From: Carya illinoinensis
Taxonomy: Eukaryota; Streptophyta; Magnoliopsida; Fagales; Juglandaceae
Reading direction: 5' to 3'
DNA: 64,000 nt
NCBI RefSeq assembly: GCF_018687715.1
Contig: NC_056762.1
Coordinates: forward strand, 29,810,864 to 29,874,863
The position numbers and the translations under genes are program-made. The notes beneath the pieces are model-generated. The model made no database searches. It worked only from the letters and a program-made list of their open reading frames with translations, and was not told where the DNA came from. This document shows, piece by piece, positions 56,382 to 64,000 of the stretch (the first letter of the stretch is position 1; every line of letters starts with the position of its first letter).

Positions 56382-56762
56382 CTATGAAAGGATGCTAAAT
56401 ATAGTGGGCTGAACAAATTTATGGTCTAGGAGATCAAAAATTAAGCCCACAGTTTTAGCGAATTCGTTAAAGCTAATGATGTCGTCGCCATTGGTGTCGA
56501 CCTCACACACCATTTCAAAGAGCTCGTACATCAAAGGGTGACCCATTCTAGCCATGGAGCCAATGAGCTCGACCTCCGTGATGTAGACGTTATCGTCGCA
56601 GTCGAAGGACCTGAAAACCTCCAAGAGCTGCTCTTGGTTGATGAGCACCTGCTCACTCATGTCAGGCAAGATGGCCTGGGCATAGACGGTGCTTGTAAGT
56701 GAGAAGGGGGAAAACAAATGAGAGAATGATGGAGAAGGGAGAGGTTGAAGAGAAGGAGCCAA
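56382..56762 (-). pseudogene. Truncated EF-hand (calmodulin-like) gene
   Basis: A 126-codon minus-strand frame. The likeliest start is MSEQVLINQEQLLEVFRSFD at about residue 35. EF-hand 1 has the loop DCDDNVYITEVE with Asp/Asn/Thr/Glu at the calcium positions, and EF-hand 2 has DTNGDDIISFNE, also complete. This layout (two hands with FRSFD and FNEFAKTV) matches the N-terminal half of plant CML15/16-like calcium sensors, which have four hands. After EFAKTV the sequence becomes unrelated and stops, so the C-terminal lobe is missing. No intron is visible. Probably a retained gene fragment; expression of a two-hand protein cannot be excluded. Confidence 0.65.
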
Positions 56763-57133
56763 AGGAGAAGGAGAAGAAAATGCACTTTAATTACAAATGA
56801 AACGCATCATTTTATTTTTCCACATGGATAATGGTTGTGTGGTGATTCCTCCGTCTGGTTGCAAGAAGCTTTTTTCAAATATTATATACTAAAACATATC
56901 ATTAATTATATAGCATAGATCACTTGTTACTAATAATTGCATGCTAATACAAGTGTAATACGTCCCTTTCGGTTTGGTTTTGTATATCTTTTAGAACTGA
57001 ATCGGTATAAACTAATTTTAAAAGTTTAAGAATTGATATCGGACCCGGTCCAATTCATTACTGAAATCAAAACTTTCAGTTTTTCAGGTTTCAATCTAGT
57101 CTAGTCTAATTTTTTCAATTTCAAAAATGATCT

Positions 57134-58476
57134 TGTTGAACTCAAGATTTCAAGTTTTGTGTAATTATATATTTACACATGGATTTTGATGATAACAAAT
57201 GAATTCAAAGAATGAAGAAGTCTCAAGCTCAAGTTGTCTACACAATGGAGTCAAGCACATCAAGGAAACAAGCATGAACAAGAAGGGAACAAGTTCACAT
57301 TAAAATTATAGAGTAATGTTGTAAATCTCTTCAAAATTCGAAATTAGGATTAATGCTCAAAATTAATATTTTATCATAAAGTATTAAAATACATTTTTCA
57401 CATGTGCATGAATATTTTTGAAAATTAAATTTGAAAATTTTGAAAGATGATTGATTGTCATCTTTTACATGTGCATGCCTTGATTAAAGGGTTGAACTTT
57501 GAAAATATTAAAGATGATTGATTGTCATCTTTCACATGTGCATGTTTTATTTGAATATTTTCAAAAGTGATTGATGCGTTTTTAGACTTATACAAAAGGT
57601 AGATGATTTTGTTTGAAAAATTTGAAAAGTAAAGTGTGCTCATTTTGTCATATACAAAAAGTAAAAGATTAGGTTTGAATTTTTTAAAAAGAAAAGTGTG
57701 CTCATTTTTTCATATGCCAAAAGTAAAAGATTAGGTTTGATTTTTTTGAAAAAGTGAATGATGTTGTCTTTGACAATTGAAAAAGAAGAACCTTTTATTT
57801 GAATTTCTTGAAAAAGTGAATGATGTTGTCTTTGACATGTGAATCTTTTTAAATTTGAATATGAAGTCTCATATGCCTATAAATAGATCATTTGAGAGCT
57901 TCACATTCACAACACCAAGAGCATACAACATTCATTCAAAGCTTTCATTCTCTCTTCTCTAAGCATTGGGCCTTAATCCTTGTTCATTTTGAGAGATATA
58001 GTTTGCGCTGTATTGTTCTTATTTCACTCATTGAGGAGTGTTTTCTGATAACCTACCCACTATTAGCTTTTGTATCAAAAAAAGGGTGTGTATAACCCTT
58101 GTGCGTGTAGAAAATATTCTACACGGGGAATAGTTGAATCACCACGTGTAAGGTGATTGCAAGTGTAGAGGGTGTTCTACACGGATCCTTTGTAGCGGTG
58201 TTGTTCAAAGGTGTAATAGGTTTCTATGATCTCCACTTGAAGGAGGTTGAATAGTGAATTTGGGAATCCTCAAGGGGTAGCTTGAGACGAGGACGTAGGC
58301 AGTGGGGCCGAACCTCGTTAACATACTGAGTTTGCTTCTCTCTTACCCTTACTCTTTATATTTATTGTTATTTCATATTTTGTTTATATTTTATATTATA
58401 TATTTGATTTATAATTGTTATTTTTTTTAATACAACTCAATTCACCCCTCCTCTTGTGTTAGTCATCTGGGCAACA
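57134..58476 (+). repeat. Solo LTR of the copia-1 family
   Basis: 1343 bp, TGTTGAACTCAAG to CTGGGCAACA, with a perfect 5-bp duplication GATCT at 57129-57133 and 58477-58481. No primer site or coding sequence adjoins it, so it is the product of recombination between the two LTRs of a complete element. Orientation is opposite to the copia-1 copy. Confidence 0.95.
57876..57887 (+). promoter_or_regulatory. TATA box in the solo LTR
   Basis: CCTATAAATAGA, conserved in the copia-1 LTR. Upstream (57440-57860) short motifs are repeated: 'gattgattgtcatctttcac', 'aagtgtgctcattttt' and 'gaatgatgttgtctttgac'. If active it would drive transcripts towards the PYL gene, about 1.5 kb away. Confidence 0.65.
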
Positions 58477-59347
58477 GATCTATTTTAGTAATAATATTAT
58501 GTTTACATATATTAAACTATTAATCTATTTATATACTAGTATATTATTGAATTTAACTATACTAGTATATTATTGAATTTAATTATAGTCTATATAAGTC
58601 TTAGGCTTTTTATATTAGTATATATAATCAAATGTATAAAATGTATTTATCATTGATATATATATATTAAAAGTAAGTTTATATTAATAACTTAGAATTT
58701 ATGTTTATGTTTAAAATTAAAATTTTATGTTATATTAATTTTATATTATTTGATTAATAGACTTGAATAATAAAAATAGAATTTCATATTATATGAATTA
58801 GCAATTTAACCTATGATATATATATATATATAATATGTTTTAAAAGATTATAAATATATATGTACCGTTTGATTTGATTTAAATTGATTTTTAAAATATG
58901 AAAATTGATACCGGATCAATTTTAGATTGATTTTAGTTCATAAGAATAAATATCACACTGGACCGCTTCCGACCCAAAACATCAAATCTATCGATCCAAT
59001 CCGGTTGAACCGGTTTCCGTAACCACAATTGAGTTGTGACTAAAAATATATAATAATAATAATAATAGCAGGACTCGGCTAGGCTTGCAGCCGAACCATG
59101 GTTGATAAGTCAAAGCAAAGCCACACCTGTCAACCCCACCAACTTGACATCTCTCCTCTATCCCTCAAACATCAATACTATATTCTTAAATTACTCGCAC
59201 AATAAAATATTTAGCAAAAACATTTAAAAATATTACAAACTTCCCATTTTATCCCCCACAATGCTTCAAAATGCTAATAAATTCCCTCTCCCCCTCTCTC
59301 TCTCTCCCTCCCCCTCTCACAACCTACCCAAGACCCCACCCGCCCCG

Positions 59348-59378
<31 letters not shown>
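59348..59378 (+). repeat. 31-base poly(C) run in the PYL leader
   Basis: Uninterrupted run of C ending 14 bases before the start codon of the receptor gene. Long C runs are unusual in plant leaders and prone to copying error. Confidence 0.85.
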
Positions 59379-59380
<2 letters not shown>

Positions 59381-59392
59381 AATCGCCCCAAA

Positions 59393-60028
59393 ATGGAGAA
59401 AGGCGAGGGCTCAGTGGCGGAGGCAGACGAAACGCACAACACGACCCACCACCTGGTGACCCCACCTGGTTTGACCCAGGCCGAGTTCGACGAGTTAAAG
59501 CGGCTCGTGACTGACTTCCACACCTACACGCTCGGGCCGGGCCAATGTTCCTCCCTACTCGCGCAGCGCATTAACGCGCCTCTCCACGCCGTCTGGTCCT
59601 TAGTCCGCCGTTTTGACCATCCCCAGACCTACAAACACTTCATCAAGAGCTGCACGGTGAAGGAGAACTTCAGGATGACAATCGGATGTACCAGGGACGT
59701 GAATGTCATCTCCGGGTTACCGGCGGACACCAGTACCGAGAGGCTCGATATGTTGGACGAAGACCAGCACGTCACGGGGTTCAGTATCATCGGAGGGGAA
59801 CACAGGCTGAGAAATTACCGGTCGGTCACGTCGGTGCACGGGTTCCATCACGACGGGAAGATCTGGACCGTGGTGTTGGAATCGTATATAGTGGATGTAC
59901 CGGAGGGAAACACTGAGGAAGACACGCGTCTGTTTGCGGACACCGTCGTGAAGTTGAATCTGCAGAAGCTGGCATCCGTCGCCGAAGCCATGGCCCGTGA
60001 CGGTGACGGTAAGTCTCAGGCCTTTTAA
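59393..60028 (+). CDS. PYL1: Abscisic-acid receptor, PYR1/PYL1 type
   Basis: An intronless frame of 211 aa. I chose the ATG at 59393 (MEKGEGSVAE) because the longer frame from 59261 runs through a CT-rich leader and the poly(C). It belongs to the START/Bet v I-like PYR/PYL/RCAR family: soluble receptors that bind abscisic acid and then inhibit clade A PP2C phosphatases, releasing SnRK2 kinases. Visible features: LTQAEFDELKRLVTDFHTY (27-45), the ABA-carboxylate lysine in YKHF (Lys81), the gate loop SGLPA (107-111), the latch HRL (137-139), and the C-terminal helix FADTVVKLNLQKLASVAEAM. The segment CTRDVNVISGLPADTSTERL and the length place it with the dimeric PYR1/PYL1 group rather than PYL4-6. 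All key residues are present, so it should be functional. It is the clearest host gene in the window. Confidence 0.95.
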   Translation: MEKGEGSVAEADETHNTTHHLVTPPGLTQAEFDELKRLVTDFHTYTLGPGQCSSLLAQRINAPLHAVWSLVRRFDHPQTYKHFIKSCTVKENFRMTIGCTRDVNVISGLPADTSTERLDMLDEDQHVTGFSIIGGEHRLRNYRSVTSVHGFHHDGKIWTVVLESYIVDVPEGNTEEDTRLFADTVVKLNLQKLASVAEAMARDGDGKSQAF

Positions 60029-63000
60029 CCTTTAAGAAAAATAACACGGATTTCATGAAAACCAAAAACACCAAAAAAAAAAAAAGAAGAAGAAGTGGGG
60101 CTTTTTCTTCTTCTATTTTCTTTTTCTTTTCTCACCGAAATTGAGTTTTGGGAGCATGTTTTTACCTTTGACATGTAAATCACCGAAATATCTTCGCTTC
60201 AAAAACAGATTGACTGGGGCAGTATTGACCTCCCTCTCAATTTTTTGTCCTGCCCGAGTTGGTTGTTTGAATTAAATATGAACATCGTCCACATTGTTCA
60301 GAATTTCAGTATCAAATATTGTACAATATCTAGACATGTTATGTCTTTGATACTGGATATTGATGTCTTTTTCTTGTGTCATGTGAATATTAAGTTACTT
60401 TTTTCTGGGAATTTATGGGTGACAAACCCAGAAGATGAATTTGATATCTTTCCATTTTCATTTTTCATACATTATAATTTCATGAGACTTTCGTCCTCTT
60501 GCTTGCTGAGTAAAGACGACACAGAGGAAGCTAGCAAGCAAGCAAGAAAGAGTTCCTTAATAAAAAACCAAAAAAGAAAAAGAAAAGATAACAGTGACGA
60601 TTTAGGCATCAGTCTTACTTGGTATCAGCTTTAATGGAATCTATAAATGCTTTTAACCTTATCTTGTTGGAAATGAAAGAATCTAATAACGATCTGGGCC
60701 TTCTCTTTTGTCCTTATCTCTCTCTCTCTCTCTCTCTGTGAACAAATCTACACTCACTGCGCATGCAAAACAATACAAGGGGCGGCTGGTGATGCAATGA
60801 GGTGAAAACTAGAAACCGGTCTGCCAAACTTTATTCCCGGTAGATGCTTGTATTAAATATATATATACATATATTGCTCTGTCTGTAGAATAAAACAATA
60901 AAGTACGGTCAATTTGATTTAAACCCTAGTCTTTTAGAAGTAGCTTTTCTTTGGGGGTGGGGGCCTAGAACTTGGTGTTATTGTAGAGGGAGGGATGCTT
61001 AGAGGACCAGCACCAATTGTGTGCAGGTGGAACAGTGGTTTTAAAACGTTGGGGGCTGAAGGGAAAGGGGGCGTCGTTGAAATTGAAAGCAGTGGAATTT
61101 CTAGGGAAGCGAAAGAACGCAACGGACCGCATTTCTGGCAGGGTTGAAGGCCGCATTCCATTTTCAGCTTAGGTTCAAAAGTACTGTTCTTAATAATTTC
61201 TTTCTTGGTTTGCCCTAAGAGTTGAGGCTGCCTCTCTCCCCCCTCCTTTCTTTTTATTCTATTTTATTTTTTTGTCCATTTGCACTGACCTCTCGGTTCT
61301 TTTTTGAGTATTTTTTTTACCTGATAATATATTTTTCTGCACACGGGGCCCCATTTCTAACGACTGTAGCATCATACCATGTGACGGCGGCAATCATAGC
61401 TCCTTGTGTTTATCCTTAACTTTGAAGTCCAAACTTTATATGTACATTGTATTCTATATTTTTTAAACGTTAAAATTTTAGATTTTCTTCTCTAAGCAAG
61501 GTTTATATTGAATTCCTACAGTGAATTTTGTCTTTTTTTAATATTTTAAAAAGGCATATTAAAAAAAAAAAGCAACATGCACTATCAATCTAATCGATGC
61601 ATTTGGTTCTAGAGCATTCTCATCGAAATAGTTAAATTCAAACTCAAGTTTTAATTAATATGACATAAATTTACCTTTATTTATTACATTCAATTCCGGT
61701 CTTTATATTAAATTATCTATATATTCTTTACATAATAATAAAATAATATTAATTTATTTAAAAAAAATTAAATTATTTAATTTTATTATATGTTACCATT
61801 CTACCGATTATATGCTAATTATTAATAATATTATAGTTCTAAAAAAATTGCTGCAACTAAATCACAGTAGGAAGCTGAGGAAGAAAATATTTTTTATTCC
61901 TTTTGGTCATGCTACAAATTTGACTCACAACATAACTTACTATAGTAAAAAGCTATCTCATTTTACATTTGATAATCTAATATAACAAATTTTGAGACTC
62001 TATTAGCAAAACACTCTTGGATTTGTATTTGCATAATCTAATGGGAGTGCTGGGTCCTATTGATAGGGAAGTCAACAATTACTCGATTATAACTAATACA
62101 GCACAAAATGAAAATAAAAAGCGGTTTTGGAGACTAAAATAAATGTTCTTTACCTGTCCTTGCCAAATGAGAAACGCACAAAGTGACGATTTTTGTAATT
62201 CACCCAACGAACTGTAGTCACATAGCTGAAAGCCGTGGCAATTTATGTGTTCATTGTTATGAACAAGTTGATGGAGGAACCCACTTCCTCTTCCCTACCA
62301 TCTTTTGGTGAAGGACAATCCTTATAGAAATAGGTCAAATGAAAAATCCGAACTCCATTGCAGAACCCACATGTAACACATACACCTATTTTTTAGGGCT
62401 ACATCACTTTTACCTAACAGATCGGTGGCCTGAGAGTCTTTTCGTGGGGTGCGTGCATCTTTGGGGTGATTGGAAGCTATATATTGGTTGTTTTCAGCCT
62501 TGGGAGGAAAGAAACAATTTGGAAAAAATGAACAATAGACTGGATAAAGGGGGAAATTAAGGGCAAGAAAAGGATCGGGAGGTTGAGATTATGGGCAACG
62601 CTATATACAGTCTACTTCGTGCACGAATTTGTGCACCCTCACTGACATGGTTGAACCAATTTTATAAAACAAAAAATGTGAAGAAGACGAGGATGCCCAC
62701 GAACCAATTTTCACTTTTCTCTCTCGTGTCTTCGCACGTCTCCACACGTCTCTCTCGCCACCAACAGTACTCACATCAGATCTGGGTTTGGTTAGAGCTT
62801 TGGTTGTTTGATTTTCATGTCTTGTTGAAGCTGTAAATATGAATTTGGTCATACACTGAATTTGGTCTATAAGAAATCAGACAAACGGTACAAGACAATG
62901 GTAATAGATTGGTCAACCAAAGAAGACTAGATCGATAGTGTTCCATTATTTAGTAGAATTCCAAACCACAAAACACAACTAATAAAAATTTGCGAGCACA

Positions 63001-63232
63001 ACATTTATTTTCCTTCGGTAATTTGACAAACTAATCAAGTAAAGTTGGTGCCACAGTAGTGTCTAATTGGACAAAATTCTAAACTTCTTTTTAATCTTGA
63101 TTTAGATTAATTATACTGAATCCTAATGAAGCTATCAAATTAATCCAAATAGTTAGAGAAAGAAGTTAGAACAAAAAAGATAAAGATAACCGACGTAACT
63201 GTTCAACTGCCAGATGAAGCTGGCCAAGTTCT
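60029..63232. other. Downstream of PYL; intergenic
   Basis: CT and TA microsatellites (60718-60737, 60858-60875) and AT-rich DNA. A pair of short overlapping minus-strand frames at 60934-61161 lies in GC-richer DNA but shows no domain. A dispersed-repeat start lies at 62592. I see no supported gene. Confidence 0.45.
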
Positions 63233-63421
63233 ATGCTTGAAGTGCTTGGGTAGAAGTTTGGCGGGGAACTCATGCGGGTTCTAGACCACAAAGCTGATGT
63301 TTCCGTTGCTCCAAGAAACTACCGAGTCGGTCTCCAAGTCGTCCCCCATGGCGTAAAGCTTCCTCAGAAACAGTGGTAATGTATTCGTCATCGAAGACCC
63401 GGCATCATTAACATCTGCCAT
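63233..63421 (-). pseudogene. Heat-shock transcription factor fragment (DNA-binding domain)
   Basis: From the minus-strand ATG at 63421 the frame reads MADVNDAGSSMTNTLPLFLR, KLYAMGDD, DSVVSWSNGNISFVV, a TAG stop at 63281-63283 where Trp is conserved, then NPHEFPAKLLPKHFKH. This is the N-terminal half of a plant HSF DNA-binding domain (normally PPFL.K.Y.MVDD...SWS...SFVVWNP.EF...LLP.YFKHNNF). Homology stops at KHFKH; the recognition helix and everything after are absent. HSFs are nuclear activators binding heat-shock elements; this piece cannot act as one. Too short for a retained gene; a fragment carried by duplication or a transposon is likely. Confidence 0.85.
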
Positions 63422-63453
63422 GCTTCTTCTTCTTATTCAGAGAGTTTTGTTTT

Positions 63454-63476
63454 GGGGGGGGGGGGGGGGGGGGGGG
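63454..63476 (+). repeat. 23-base poly(G) run between two gene fragments
   Basis: Uninterrupted run of 23 G between the HSF fragment and the kinase fragment, followed by more G-rich sequence. Confidence 0.9.
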
Positions 63477-63519
63477 TGGGGGTGGTATTGGGGTTGCAAT
63501 TGGAAGCAAAAGGGTTTTG

Positions 63520-64000
63520 GCCCCTTGGGGGATTTGGGAAAAAGGCGGCTATGACAGTGTCTACAAAGTCGTGCTCAACAATGGAAAGCTCGTCGCCGCC
63601 GTTAAGAAGACAAAGCTTTTTAGCCGATCAACTGCAAGCTTCTAACGCCATCAATACCATGACAATAACTTCACCAACTTTAGCAGTTGTACCAACCTCG
63701 CCGAGAATGAGATTGAGATATTCTCCAGGGTACAACACCCCCAGCTTGTCAACCTCTTGGGATTCTATGTGGACCCTAAGAATGATAAACTGCTTGTTGT
63801 CGAGTACATCCCTAATGGCTCCCTCTATGTTCTCTTACACTCCAGCTCCAGATCAACCTCAGGTTGGAGCTGGAGGATCCGATTTGCTGTCCAAATACAG
63901 AAAGCGATCCAAGAATTTCACTCATCGAACCTACCAGTGATTCACCAAGACATAAAGTCCTCCGCCTTAATTGACGAGAATTGGAACGCCAGGCTAGGGG
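63520..64000 (+). pseudogene. Receptor-like Ser/Thr kinase fragment, runs off the window
   Basis: Coding-like from about 63520. LGK, then one extra A in an A run (63538-63543), then GGYDSVYKVVLNNGKLVAAV (glycine loop and VAAVKK lysine). A TAA stop lies at 63643-63645. The frame continues AENEIEIFSRVQHPQLVNLL (alpha-C Glu), LLVVEYIPNGSLYVLLHSSS, WSWRIRFAVQIQKAIQEFHS, and the catalytic loop IHQDIKSSALIDENWNARLG. The loop has HQD instead of HRD and lacks one residue before LIDEN. It most resembles plant kinase-like proteins of the At3g51990/At5g23170 sort. The frameshift, stop and altered loop make it a pseudogene as far as seen; the 3' part is outside. Confidence 0.85.

Larger units (their letters stand above)
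56960..59030. mobile_element. Possible hAT-like non-autonomous element hosting the solo LTR
   Basis: Sequences on both sides of the solo LTR are of one kind: 'cggtttggttttgtat' and 'cggacccggtccaattc' on the left, 'ccaatccggttgaaccggtttcc' on the right, with AT-rich DNA between. This resembles the CGG-rich subterminal parts of hAT elements seen elsewhere in the window. Ends and target duplication not identified. Confidence 0.3.

Noticed and set aside
59261..59392. N-terminal extension of the PYL protein with poly-Pro
   Set aside because: It runs through a CT-rich leader and the C run; family members start near the ATG at 59393.
59274..59523. Gly-rich minus-strand frames near the PYL start
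   Set aside because: Produced by the poly(C) run read on the other strand.
60934..61161. Two overlapping minus-strand frames of 63 and 75 codons
   Set aside because: GC-richer than the neighbourhood but no homology I recognise and no splice or promoter context; not enough to call a gene.

Overview
This is eukaryotic, plant nuclear DNA, most likely from a woody eudicot. The evidence is plant LTR retrotransposons primed by initiator-Met tRNA, plant L1-type LINEs, an En/Spm-like CACTA transposon, hAT transposons, GT-AG introns and an abscisic-acid receptor gene. The dispersed AT-rich repeats remind me of Fagales/Juglandaceae, but that is only an impression. Roughly three quarters of the window is transposable elements nested in one another; host genes are few.

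1-7157: a Ty1/copia element on the minus strand. It enters through its 5' LTR (5815-7157), has decayed gag-pol, and carries two antisense coiled-coil reading frames beyond pol. Its 3' LTR lies outside the window. A solo LTR of the same family and the same length (1343 bp), in the opposite orientation and with a perfect 5-bp target duplication, sits at 57134-58476.

8246-26231: a nest. A decayed plus-strand LINE (LINE-1) holds two small hAT-type MITEs and a full-length minus-strand LINE (LINE-2, 14077-25889). LINE-2 is flanked by an unusually long (305-308 bp) direct repeat of the host LINE. It is itself split by a 6.27-kb hAT transposon (14458-20726), which contains a further hAT-like insertion.

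26752-39422: a 12.67-kb CACTA element with matching 32-bp terminal inverted repeats and a perfect 3-bp target duplication (ATC). Three spliced genes can be read without lesions: a TNPD-like transposase (1163 aa, minus), a TNPA-like protein (400 aa, minus) and a third protein (408 aa, plus) resembling the 'putative plant transposon protein' domain. The two transcription directions diverge from a 1.4-kb almost pure A/T block. A 12-bp palindrome, ACGTNCGNACGT, with three CpGs per copy, is clustered at both ends and beside both internal promoters, and its decayed copies are mostly CpG changes. I regard this as the most interesting system in the window.

40051-40860: a small three-exon host gene (173 aa, unknown function). 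40976-51486: a second copia element (minus) with short LTRs that begin TA and end TA. It is interrupted in its reverse transcriptase by a third LINE (42203-47901).

51487-64000: AT-rich intergenic DNA with fold-back elements, tandem repeats and a truncated EF-hand gene. It continues with the solo LTR, an intronless PYR1/PYL1-type abscisic-acid receptor gene (59393-60028) and, at the right edge, two broken gene fragments lying head to head: a heat-shock-factor DNA-binding domain (minus) and a Ser/Thr receptor-like kinase (plus).
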